A DNA stretch of 64,000 nt from Mactromeris polynyma. Taxonomy: Eukaryota > Mollusca > Bivalvia > Venerida > Mactridae. The notes beneath the pieces were generated by a model, which was not told the origin of the DNA, made no database searches, and saw only the letters and a list, made by a program, of their open reading frames with translations. The position numbers and the translations under genes were made by a program. The stretch is from NCBI GenBank assembly GCA_032209605.1, contig JASFXZ010000054.1, positions 1,240,001-1,304,000 of the forward strand, read 5' to 3'. This document shows positions 35,701 to 46,950 of the stretch, piece by piece (positions within the stretch are counted from its first letter, which is position 1; each line of letters opens with the position of its first letter).

Positions 35701-38700
35701 TTATGTAAGCATTGTACAAACATTTACTGGTACCCTACTCTGTACAATGGTAATCAGAAGTCGACATTATGTAAGCATTGTACAAACATTTACTGGTACC
35801 CTACTCTGTACAACAGGAATCAGAAGTCGACATAATGTAAGCATTGTACAAACATTTACTGGTACCCTACTCTGTACAACAGGAATCAGAAGTCGACATT
35901 ATGTAAGCATTGTTCAAACATTTACTGGTACCCTACTCTGTACAACAGTAATCAGAAGTCGACATAATGTAAGCATTGTACAAACATTTACTGGTACCCT
36001 ACTCTGTACAACGGTAATCAGAAGTCGACATTATGTAAGCATTGTACAAACATTTACTGGTACCCTACTCTGTACAATGGTAATCAGAAGTCGACATTAT
36101 GTAAGCATTGTACAAACATTTACTGGTACCCTACTCTGTACAACAGTAATCAGAAGTCGACATAATGTAAGCATTGTACAAACATTTACTGGTACCCTAC
36201 TCTGTACAACAGGAATCAGAAGTCGACATTATGTAAGCATTGTACAAACATTTACTGGTACCCTACTCTGTACAACAGTAATCAGAAGTCGACATTATGT
36301 AAGCATTGTTCAAACATTTACTGGTACCCTACTCTGTACAACAGTAATAAGAAGTCGACATAATGTAAGCATTGTACAAACATTTACTGGTACCCTGCTC
36401 TGTACAATGGTAATCAGAAGTCGACATTATGTAAGCATTGTACAAACATTTACTGGTACCCTACTCTGTACAACAGTAATCAGAAGTCGACATTATGTAA
36501 GCATTGTACAAACAATTACTGGTACCCTACTCTGTACAACAGTAATCAGAAGTCGACATTATGTAAGCATTGTACAAACATTTACTGGTACCCTACTCTG
36601 TACAACAGTAATCAGAAGTCGACATTATGTAAGCATTGTACAAACATTTACTGGTACCCTACTCTGTACAACAGTAATCAGAAGTCCACATTATGTAAGC
36701 ATTGTACAAACATTTACTGGTACCCTACTCTGTACAACAGGAATCAGAAGTCGACATTATGTAAGCATTGTACAAACATTTACTGGTACCCTACTCTGTA
36801 CAACAGTAATCAGAAGTCGACATTATGTAAGCATTGTTCAAACATTTACTGGTACCCTACTCTGTACAACAGTAATAAGAAGTCGACATTATGTAAGCAT
36901 TGTACAAACATTTACTGGTACCCTACTCTGTACAACAGTAATAAGAAGTCGACATTATGTAAGCATTGTACAAACATTTACTGGTACCCTACTCTGTACA
37001 ACAGGAATCAGAAGTCGACATTATGTAAGCATTGTACAAACATTTACTGGTACCCTACTCTGTACAACAGTAATCAGAAGTCAACATTATGTAAGCATTG
37101 TACAAACATTTACTGGTACCCTACTCTGTACAACGGTAATCAGAAGTCAACATTATGTAAGCATTGTACATACATTTACTGGTACCCTACTCTGTACAAC
37201 AGTAATCAGAAGTCGACATTATGTAAGCATTGTACAAACATTTACTGGTACCCTACTACTGTACAACAGGAATCAGAAGTCGACATTATGTAAGCATTGT
37301 ACAAACATTTACTGGTACCCTACTCTGTACAACGGTAATCAGAAGTCGACATTATGTAAGCATTGTACAAACATTTACTGGTACCCTACTCTGTACAATG
37401 GTAATCAGAAGTCGACATTATGTAAGCATTGTACAAACATTTACTGGTACCCTACTCTGTACAACAGGAATCAGAAGTCGACATTATGTAAGCATTGTAC
37501 AAACATTTACTGGTACCCTACTCTGTACAACAGGAATCAGAAGTCGACATTATGTAAGCATTGTACAAACATTTACTGGTACCCTACTCTGTACAACAGG
37601 AATCAGAAGTCGACATAATGTAAGCATTGTACAAACATTTACTGGTACCCTACTCTGTACAACAGGAATCAGAAGTCGACATTTTGTAAGCATTGTACAA
37701 ACATTTACTGGTACCCTACTCTGTACAACAGGAATCAGAAGTTGACATTATATAAGCATTGTTCAAACATTTACTGGTACCCTACTCTGTACAACAGTAA
37801 TCAGAAGTCGACATAATGTAAGCATTGTACAAACATTTACTGGTACCCTACTCTGTACAACAGGAATCAGAAGTCGACATTATGTAAGCATTGTACAAAC
37901 ATTTACTGGTACCCTACTCTGTACAATGGTAATCAGACGTCGACATTATGTAAGCATTGTACAAACATTTACTGGTACCCTACTCTGTACAACAGGAATC
38001 AGAAGTCGACATAATGTAAGCATTGTACAAACATTTACTGGTACCCTACTCTGTACAACGGTAATCAGAAGTCGACATTATGTAAGCATTGTACAAACAA
38101 TTACTGGTACCCTACTCTGTACAACAGTAATCAGAAGTCGACATTATGTAAGCATTGTACAAACATTTACTGGTACCCTACTCTGTACAACAGTAATCAG
38201 AAGTCGACATTATGTAAGCATTGTACAAACATTTACTGGTACCCTACTCTGTACAACAGTAATCAGAAGTCCACATTATGTAAGCATTGTACAAACATTT
38301 ACTGGTACCCTACTCTGTACAACAGTAATAAGAAGTCGACATCATGTAAGCATTGTTCAAACATTTACTGGTACCCTACTCTGTACAATGGTAATCAGAA
38401 GTCGACATTATGTAAGCATTGTACAAACATTTACTGGTACCCTACTCTGTGCAATGGTAATCAGAAGTCGACATTATGTAAGCATTGTACAAACATTTAC
38501 TGGTACCCTACTCTGTACAACAGGAATCAGAAGTCGACATTATGTAAGCATTGTACAAACATTTACTGGTACCCTACTCTGTACAACAGGAATCAGAAGT
38601 CGACATTATGTAAGCATTGTACAAACATTTACTGGTACCCTACTCTGTCCAACAGGAATCAGAAGTCGACATAATGTAAGCATTGTACAAACATTTACTG

Positions 38701-39944
38701 GTACCCTACTCTGTACAACAGGAATCAGAAGTCGACATTTTGTAAGCATTGTACAAACATTTACTGGTACCCTACTCTGTACAACAGTAATCAGAAGTCG
38801 ACATAATGTAAGCATTGTACAAACATTTACTGGTACCCTACTCTGTACAACAGGAATCAGAAGTCGACATTATGTAAGCATTGTACAAACATTTACTGGT
38901 ACCCTACTCTGTACAACAGTAATCAGAAGTCGACATTATGTAAGCATTGTTCAAACATTTACTGGTACCCTACTCTGTACAACAGTAATAAGAAGTCGAC
39001 ATAATGTAAGCATTGTACAAACATTTACTGGTACCCTACTCTGTACAATGGTAATCAGAAGTCGACATTATGTAAGCATTGTACAAACAATTACTGGTAC
39101 CCTACTCTGTACAACAGTAATCAGAAGTCGACATTATGTAAGCATTGTACAAACATTTACTGGTACCCTACTCTGTACAACAGTAATCAGAAGTCGACAT
39201 TATGTAAGCATTGTACAAACATTTACTGGTACCCTACTCTGTACAACAGTAATCAGATGTCCACATTATGTAAGCATTGTACAAACATTTACTGGTACCC
39301 TACTCTGTACAACAGGAATCAGAAGACGACATTATGTAAGCATTGTACAAACATTTACTGGTACCCTACTCTGTACAACAGTAATCAGAAGTCGACATTA
39401 TGTAAGCATTGTTCAAACATTTACTGGTACCCTACTCTGTACAACAGTAATAAGAAGTCGACATCATGTAAGCATTGTTCAAACATTTACTGGTACCCTA
39501 CTCTGTACAATGGTAATCAGAAGTCGACATTATGTAAGCATTGTACAAACATTTACTGGTACCCTACTCTGTACAACAGTAAACCACTGTCGACATTATG
39601 TAAGCATTGTTCAAACATTTACTGGTACCCTACTCTGTACAATGGTAATCAGAAGTCGACATTATGTAAGCATTGTACAAACATTTACTGGTACCCTACT
39701 CTGTACAACAGGAATCAGAAGTCGACATTATGTAAGCATTGTACAAACATTTACTGGTACCCTACTCTGTACAATGGTAATCAGAAGTCGACATTATGTA
39801 AGCATTGTACAAACATTTACTGGTACCCTACTCTGTACAACAGGAATCAGAAGTCGACATTATGTAAGCATTGTACAAACATTTACTGGTACCCTACTCT
39901 GTACAACAGGAATCAGAAGTCGACATTATGTAAGCATTGTACAA
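32768..39944 (+). repeat. 66-bp satellite array, right part (about 109 copies)
   Basis: This is the same monomer as 14911-24949. It resumes immediately after the transposon with TCTGTACAATGGTAATCAG. The first monomers repeat the variant order seen at 24358-24940, including the rare TTATTTAAGC at about 33190. Higher-order spacings of 26 monomers (1717 bp), 24 monomers (1585 bp) and 15 monomers (990 bp) can be read from shared rare variants. The array ends abruptly at GCATTGTACAAGAGTATTTT. Confidence 0.97.
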
Positions 39945-40289
39945 GAGTATTTTCATATCAGGTATTTACAAGTTTGAAATACTTTATTTGTCATTATGTA
40001 GTTGTACAGAATTATTGTATAAATACTTTGTGAAAATATTTGTGAAAGTGAAGTCATCCAACACTGGTTCTATCAGGGTTTTGATGTTATATTTTATTGA
40101 TAGATATATATGAGTGTAGTCCGAGAACTACTGAGAGATTTGCTGTAAAGTTTCTATTCATGCTCAGATTTTGATGAAATTACCAGGCAACAATATATAC
40201 TGGTATAAAGAGCTAACCCACCATTCTGTATTTTAAGAATATTCGCTTCCTTATGACAAGAGTGATCTGTTAAGAGGTCGACATTTTCA
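39945..40289. other. non-coding stretch
   Basis: Nothing can be supported between the end of the satellite and the dispersed repeat copy. Confidence 0.6.
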
Positions 40290-40515
40290 ATAGATCGCTG
40301 CCATATTTCCAGAACACCGTTTTTCAATTTTTGGCAGTTTTGAGTATTTGGTATCGTCGAAACCGTCTTTCCAAGTTCTTTCTGTCTCACTCACAGTACT
40401 ACCTATATTGTTCTGGAATGCACATAAATTAAATAAAATGAAATTCCATAACCCTGGATGTAACAATTATCCCAAGAGGATAAAACGTCGAAGTTATTGT
40501 GTTCTGGAAATAACA
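40290..40515 (+). repeat. dispersed repeat, copy 2 (copy 1 at 2036-2270)
   Basis: Same orientation and same order of landmarks as copy 1, including TTTTGAGTATTTGGT, GTCGAAACCGTCTTT, ACTACCTATATTGTT and TGTAACAATTA. It has an insertion CTCACTCACAG relative to copy 1. Confidence 0.7.
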
Positions 40516-40535
40516 TGACGAGATCAATTCACTTA

Positions 40536-41010
40536 AAGCCTAAATAGTCTGGTTTACTGGAAGCCTAAATGGTCTGGTTTACTGGAAGCCTAAATGGTCT
40601 GGTTTACTGGAAGCCTAAATGGTCTGGTTTACTGGAAGCCTAAATGGTCCGGTTTACTGGAAGCCTAAATGGTCTGGTTTACTGGAAGCCTAAATGGTCC
40701 GGTTTACTGGAAGCCTAAATGATCCGGTTTACTGGAAGCCTAAATGGTCTGGTTTACTGGAAGCCTAAATGGTCTGGTTTACTGGAAGCCTAAATGGTCT
40801 GGTTTACTGGAAGCCTAAATGGTCCGGTTTACTGGAAGCCTAAATGGTCTGGTTTACTGGAAGCCTAAATGGTCCGGTTTACTGGAACCCTAAATGGTCC
40901 GGTATACTGGAACCCTAAATGGTCCGGTTTACTGGAACCCTAAATGGTCCGGTTTACTAGAACCATAAATGGTCCGGTTTACTGGAACCCTAAATGGTCC
41001 GGTTTACTGG
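40536..41010 (+). repeat. 25-bp minisatellite, about 19 copies
   Basis: The unit is AAGCCTAAATGGTCTGGTTT plus ACTGG. Left units carry GAAGCC and mostly TCTGG. The right-hand units switch to GAACCC with TCCGG, showing directional homogenisation of variants. The period is not divisible by three and no open frame results. Confidence 0.95.
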
Positions 41011-41446
41011 AATCAGAACCAACAGAGCATGAATGTATCCAGTGGCTTTTTAGAAACCATGTAAAATAGTACCGGTGGGCTAGCACTTTTGTCCAGTATG
41101 TTATTTATATCTGATAATTATTATAGCAACATTTTGCTTATGTAATGGTTACTTTGTTTTTCAAATCTCTATAACAACTGAATTTCATATTGGCATAATT
41201 TAGGAGCTAAAATGTTAACGAATGTCTTGAGATTTTTTTGTCCTTATATCCGTTTATTGTGTTACATAAATAATTAAATTTAATTTGAAGCTTTTAATTT
41301 GTGAGGCTGCTGTACAGCGTAGGACAGCAGTAAACTGACTCTCCAAATTCCAGGTTGTTGTAAGAAAACATTTAAGCTCTGGATGACAATATTATCAGAA
41401 TGATGACATTCTTGAATATTTACAACATCTTGCTATTGTGTTATTT
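41011..41446. other. non-coding stretch
   Basis: No feature can be supported. Confidence 0.55.
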
Positions 41447-41530
41447 CGAGACCTACTGGGCTTTCTGGGCTTTCAAGACCTACTGGGCTTTATGGGCTTT
41501 CGAGACCTACTGGGCTTTCTGGGCTTTCTG
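41447..41530 (+). repeat. 27-bp tandem repeat, three copies
   Basis: CGAGACCTACTGGGCTTTCT recurs at 41447, 41474 (CAAGACC variant) and 41501. Confidence 0.9.
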
Positions 41531-42389
41531 CTGCTTGGTAAACCGCAGCTTAATCTCCTTTAAGCTTACGGACAAACACGAACATTTCAATACACCTATA
41601 TTGAAATGTATTTGTCCAGTTAATTTATTCATGTGTTCACGGTTAATAAAATATGGAATATTTAAACCCAAAAATTAAAGCATGTTTATGACTGTTTTAA
41701 TTCTCGGATGTTAAAGAAAAGCATTGCTTGATTGGTTTGTGTTGACAAATAGTGTGTATTGAAGAGACTATAATATTGTAATTAAGGCCAACCGTTTGTT
41801 TCCCCAGAATTACATTGGTCTTTGATATTAAAAGCATCTGTGTATTACAGCAAAAGCTCCAAGGAAGCCCTTGCATAATGGTGCAAAAATGCCCAAAATG
41901 CATTTTCTTCCAGGAGTTTTGTCTCTTGATAATTATCCAATATCAAATAATGTTATACATGTTGTATTGTATAGATTTATTGACCTGTCAAAATTTGCAT
42001 ATTTCCATCGTCAATGCACACAATAAAATAGTAATCGGGCCACTTTCGATAAAGTCTGTTACAGTTTATGAAGATTTATCCGCAAAATGCAACATTCCTA
42101 TCAAGGTATGCTTTCCACTTGTCGGGGATCAGATTGAGCCAGGAGTGTGATATTTTAAAGTTGGGAGCCATTGGGCCACTAGGGGCCCAGGTGGGTCCAG
42201 GGCAAGGCATTGGCTGGGGATCCAGGGAGGCTGGAAACTCCTGAAATATTTCATTTTAAAGACTTTACAGAGCAAATTCCTTATAGCTGATGGGAAAGGC
42301 AAGTCCAAGTTTAAACTGCTTTCAATCCCTACTTAAATTATCCAGTTAAAGCTGCATTTGTGTATAGCTCATCCCAGCAATAAAAAAGC
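41531..42389. other. non-coding stretch with a GC-rich patch
   Basis: Mostly AT-rich and featureless. A GC-rich patch at about 42165-42235 (GGGCCACTAGGGGCCCAGG, then GGGTCCAGGGCAAGG) stands out and may be an old interspersed repeat fragment. No gene is visible. Confidence 0.5.
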
Positions 42390-43264
42390 ACCCCTTATCT
42401 ACTTCCTTATCGTCTCACCCCTACTCTATGTCCCTATCGTCTCACCCCTACTCTTTGTCCCTATCGTCTCACCCCTAATCTACTTCCTTATCGTCTCACC
42501 CCTACTCTACTTCCTTATCGTCTCACCCCTACTCTACGTCCCTATCGTCTCACCCCTACTCTACGTCCCTATCGTCTCACCCCTACTCTACGTCCCTATC
42601 GTCTCACCCCTACTCTACATCCCTATTGTCTCACCCCTAGTCTACTTCCTTATCGTCTCACCCCTACTCTACGTCCTTATCGTCTCACCCCTACTCTACT
42701 TCCTTATCGTCTCAACCCTACTCTACGTCCCTATCGTCTCACCCCTACTCTACGTCCGTATCGTCTCACCCCTACTCTACATCCCTATTGTCTCACCCCT
42801 AGTCTACTTCCTTATCGTCTCACCCCTACTCTACATCCCTATTGTCTCACCCCTACTCTACATCCCTATCGTCTCACCCCTACTCTACGTCCGTATCGTC
42901 TCACCCCTACTCTACATCCCTATTGTCTCACCCCTAGTCTACTTCCTTATCGTCTCACCCCTACTCTACGTCCTTATCGTCTCGCCCCTACTCTACTTCC
43001 TTATTGTCTCACCCCTACTCTACTTCCTTATCGTCTCACCCCTACTCTACTTCCTTATCGTCTCAACCCTACTCTACTTCCTTATCGTCTCACCCCTACT
43101 CTACTTCCTTATCGTCTCACCCCTACCCTACTTCCTTATCGTCTCACCCCTACTCTACTTCCTTATCGTCTCAACCCTACTCTACGTCCGTATCGTCTCA
43201 TCCCTACTCTACGTCCCTATCGTCTCACCCCTAATCTAATTCCTTATCGTCTCACCCCTACTCT
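42390..43264 (+). repeat. 27-bp pyrimidine-rich minisatellite, about 32 copies
   Basis: The unit is CTCACCCCTACTCTACTTCC plus TTATCGT, with variants CGTCC, CATCC and CCCTATTG. The plus strand has about one G per unit, a strong strand asymmetry. Because 27 is divisible by three, two frames stay open (for example repeating IVSPLLYFL). The apparent multi-membrane protein is an artefact of the repeat. Confidence 0.95.
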
Positions 43265-43854
43265 TCAGGACTTCAGGAATGTGGTTGTGAATGAATGAAA
43301 AAAAATTGTTGCTTTATCTATAGTTTCATATGATGTAGATGTATGATACATTAATTAGCAAAATAGAATCTTCTTGAATAAAGAACATACAACTCTTGAA
43401 TGAATGGCTTACAAAAGTGTTACATACACATATCCCGATGATTTTAGTCATACAAAATGTTTTAAACCAAATTCAGTAAGTTGTTACATTTATTTCTCCA
43501 AATTGGTATTTGGTGCTAAAATAACAAACTATTCAGGAATTCTACATACTGATATTTTATCGTTTTTTTTTTCATTTTATTTACCCTCTAAATTCCTCCT
43601 TCAGTAAGTATAATTTTTCGAATTATATGTGACAAGTTTAATTGAAGAACCTGACATTATATTGTGCACATGTTGCTCATCATGCCCCTTGTCTGATGTT
43701 CCAATATACATTTTTATGTCCCACTCTGTTACATGTTATTATTGTGTCTATTAAACTGTATTAAAACAGTTCAGTTTCATTTTAGTTTATTTCACTGTTA
43801 TAATGTCCTCAGATAAAAACATGAAGACAGAAATTCAGTTCAAAAAGTTAAAGT
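43265..43854. other. AT-rich non-coding stretch
   Basis: No gene, repeat or RNA can be supported. Confidence 0.6.
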
Positions 43855-43942
43855 ATATAATTCCGTCCAGAGTGTAGACAATCTTACAAATTCCGCCCAA
43901 GACAAAAAGCTAAGTGTAAAATTCCGCCCTCAATGAAGACTA

Positions 43943-43956
43943 CAGTAAAGTTCCGC
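43943..43956 (+). repeat. left TIR of the pogo-like element
   Basis: CAGTAAAGTTCCGC, the exact inverse of 46717-46730. Similarity continues weakly inward through GTGGTCTTATTA-type motifs. Confidence 0.9.
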
Positions 43957-44342
43957 TATTAAGACCACCCATGGGACCGACACAAAGTGGTCTTATTAGC
44001 GAGTCGGTCTTAATAGCGAAACCAAGCAGACTGGTTGTGACATTGAACATTTATACAGCCATGTACCATGATTGAGACTTTTTAATGGCGTTAAGTATAT
44101 TAACTACATAACATAAGAAGAAAAGCAACATTCAGAGTAATATTCATTTTATTTTTTATTTAAAATGAAATCCATTTTTTTCAATAAATAAAGTACATGT
44201 AAATTTCTTCATTTAATTTTTCAAATGACACATTGTCTACAAAAACACAAATTTCTCACAGTCAGCATTTAATTGCAACAGTTCCATATATCCATGAATT
44301 ATGGTCACTTAATCACTAAGTTTCTTTAGAGGGGAATTATGG

Positions 44343-46113
44343 TCACTTCTGAGGGGTAAAAAACTGAGCAATAGAAGTTTGCTTTCTTTTAGACATAATT
44401 TTAACAGCATCTGTTTCAATCCCTTCCTGAGCACATTCTAGGGAAGAAAACACTTCTGACAATTCCTTTTTCAAGCAAAATCCTTTAAGTTGTTCGAGCA
44501 TTTTCAGTGCTACATTGTGTGAATTCACAACTGGTTCATCTTCTACAACTGTATCATCATCCTCACCATCCTCACCATCAGGGCAAATTTCTGGTTGTTC
44601 ATCTTTTCTTAGTGCTGACTTAACAAGTTCTTCCTCCCAGTTGCTGTCAAGTTCTTCATGGATAGGAGCGTCTGAGTCTATAACTGAAAACTCTTGAGCC
44701 GACATTGCTTCCACTGTCTTAATCTTTCCATGAGCAGCGCGCATAATCTCAATCAGTTCAGTCAATGGGATATTGTCATTTTCAAACTCTTCTTCTGAAG
44801 AATCACAAGAGAAAGATATTCCAGCTTTGTGAAAACATTTCTGCACAGTTGCAAGACATTCACACTCTTTGAGATACTTTCTGCACTAACAGACTCTCCA
44901 TCATCAATTTTAGTCAACACTGATCTTATCAAACGTTTTCTGTACAGAATTTTCATATGTTGAAGTATTCCCTGGTCTAGAGGCTGAAGAACTGATGTCG
45001 TGTTCTAGGGGAGAAAGCAGAGTTTCACATTGGATAGATTCATGTTCTCAGGGTGGGATGTAGCGTTGTCCAATAATAACAACACTTTGCGTCCCTGGTG
45101 TCTCATGCGTTTGTCAAATGACTTAATCCACTCAACAAACAAGTCTGTTGTCATCCATGCTTTCTTGTTCCATTTCCATTCCACTGGAAGTTGTTCTACA
45201 TTAACGTGTTTAAAACATCTAGGGCGCTGACACTTTCCAATCATAAGAGGTTTTTCAAAATCCCCCATCATGTTTACACATATCATCACAGTGAGGCGCT
45301 CCTTTGACCGTTTACCCCCCTTGAACTCTTCCCCTCGGACACAAAGGCTCTTATCTGGTAATGCCCGGTAATACAGTCCGGTTTCATCCATGTTGTAAAT
45401 ATCCTCGGGCTTATATCCACTAATAATGTCAGGTACTCTCTCTAACCAGAGTTCAACAGTCTGCTGGTCAACACTACCACTTTCACCACAAATTGTCTGG
45501 TATGATATGCTGTGTCTATCACGAAATCTGTTCAGCCATCATTTGGAGGCTTTGAAGTCAGGAATCTCTGATTGTTTGGCAAACAATAATGCCTTCTCTT
45601 GTAGCATGGGACCACTCACACGTACACCAGCTTTCTGAACTTTCTGAAACCACTCCCACATAAGAATGTTGAGTTCCTCAACAGGAGAACGTTTACAGAG
45701 GCGCTTTCTATCACCACCGCCATTGGTTTCAAAGCCATCAAGAATCTCCGCCTTTCTCTTAAGTATCGTCTGAACCTAAAACAAAATAAAACAAATAATT
45801 TAGTCAAATTGAAAGAATCAATGTTGTCAAATTCTCACATGAAGCATTAAAATGATACATAATAAATTAATTCTGAATTTTTTTAAAACATAAATTGGAC
45901 CATTAAACACGAAATCAATAGCATCTACATTTATCAGACAAGTTTTGTAACTGAAAGTCATTAATTGTTCATTAAGTGTCCATAAACACAAATTACCTGG
46001 GTCTTTCCAATATCAAAAAGCTCAGCAAGCTGACGCTGACTTTTTCCAGTACTCTGTTTAATCAGTTCAACTTTCTCTTTCAGATTTAATTCTTTGCGTT
46101 TACGTTTTTCCAT
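44343..46113 (-). pseudogene. pogo/Tigger-like transposase, decayed, one intron
   Basis: Exon 1 (46113-45997) encodes a CENP-B/pogo-type N-terminal helix-turn-helix (KEKVELIKQ, SQRQLAELFDIGKTQ). A GT-AG intron (45996-45776, 221 bp) follows. Exon 2 continues in frame with VQTILKRKAEIL and the second DNA-binding helix domain. The DDE domain has MDETGL (first D at 45388-45386), LLLDNATSH (second D at 45070-45068) and LQPLDQG (third D), spaced DD30D. Damage includes a TGA at 45539-45541, a TAG at 45007-45005 just before the third D, and a frameshift near 44850-44880. The C-terminal tail is acidic and ends in QTSIAQFF, a PCNA-box match. The intact protein would cut and rejoin DNA at the TIRs. This copy cannot make a full enzyme. 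Confidence 0.9.
45776..45996 (-). other. intron in the transposase pseudogene
   Basis: On the minus strand, donor CAG/GTAATTTG and acceptor TTTTGTTTTAG/GTTCAG join GKTQ to VQTIL in frame. The intervening 221 bp is AT-rich. Confidence 0.75.
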
Positions 46114-46716
46114 TTTACATGAATTATCAGAAAGCTATGTCTTATTTGTTCAAAATATCATGAGATAGTGATTTTGAAGATACTGTATCAGTAGTGTTAA
46201 CTTTATATGGTAATTAACACCAACCAGTAATTTACTCAAACGTATATTGCATAAATGAAAACATTGTCCAAAATTACGTACCATCCGAAAACGTGCTACA
46301 AACTGTCGTCGGTCTCATTATGCAGCACTCTTTAATCTAAGGATGAGCAAACTGTCGCCGATAACTTCAATCAATACATTGTCTTCGATAAACAACTGTA
46401 CACCATGTTAAACCCTTGTAAAAGGTGTTAATCTATCAAAGCGTGTCAATTTATTTTGTTGTTCACACCTCGCTGATCAATACCGTAAAGTCGTAAAATT
46501 GTGTATACAACTGACAGGCGATTAAAGTGGTCTCATTAGCGGGACCTAAACGTGTAATAAACTGGTCGTTGGGCCAGATATGGTGGTCGTATTACGGAAT
46601 AGCGAGTTGGTCGTAATATCGGAACCCGCGACCATTGAATTAAAGAACAAAAAAATCGGGTCCGAGAAAAAGTGGTCGTATTATGCGGACGGTCGTATTA
46701 TCGGACCGGTTGTTAG

Positions 46717-46730
46717 GCGGAACTTTACTG
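46717..46730 (-). repeat. right TIR of the pogo-like element
   Basis: GCGGAACTTTACTG, the inverse of 43943-43956, followed by the TA target duplication. Confidence 0.9.
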
Positions 46731-46950
46731 TATGTTCAAAATTCCGCCAAAAACAAAAGGTTAAAGTATAGAATTCCGCCTAGAAATAAATTCTGCCCAG
46801 AATTTTGACAGTTCTCCGCCCAGAATTGAGTTGCCATGTGAGGCGGAATGGCACGGAATAACTGATTCCGTTCACTGTCCGCCCGGAAATAAGTGATTCC
46901 TTCCCAATTCCGTTCCATTTCCGCCCAGAATCCGTGCCAATATTTCGTAC

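Larger units (their letters stand above)
43943..46730 (-). mobile_element. pogo/Tigger-like DNA transposon
   Basis: The ends CAGTAAAGTTCCGC and GCGGAACTTTACTG are inverted and flanked by a TA duplication (43941-43942 and 46731-46732), the pogo signature. Both subterminal regions carry several TGGTCNTATTA-type motifs (for example GTGGTCTTATTAGCG and GTGGTCGTATTATGCGG), probable transposase-binding sites. The single gene on the minus strand is decayed. Confidence 0.92.
43855..46950. repeat. AATTCCGCC-rich irregular repeat, split by the pogo-like element
   Basis: Short segments at 43855-43940 and 46733-46950 share irregularly spaced AATTCCGCCC or AATTCCGCC motifs and GTTAAAGTATA. The pogo-like element lies between them. 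They read as one degenerate repeat before the insertion. About ten AATTCCG-type motifs are present across the two flanks. Confidence 0.6.

Noticed and set aside
14911..39944. Very long open frames in the 66-bp satellite (up to 1850 codons; 22-residue repeats with CKHC and YWYP)
   Set aside because: The period is 66 bp, so stop-free frames persist automatically. At least two plus-strand frames are open at once. The common monomer variants change amino acids freely, there is no start or stop context, and the frames end only at CpG-decay stops. No sign of selection on protein.
42358..43239. Apparent multi-pass membrane protein (IVSPLLYFL repeats)
   Set aside because: Derived wholly from the 27-bp pyrimidine-rich minisatellite. 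The hydrophobicity follows from CT-rich codons.
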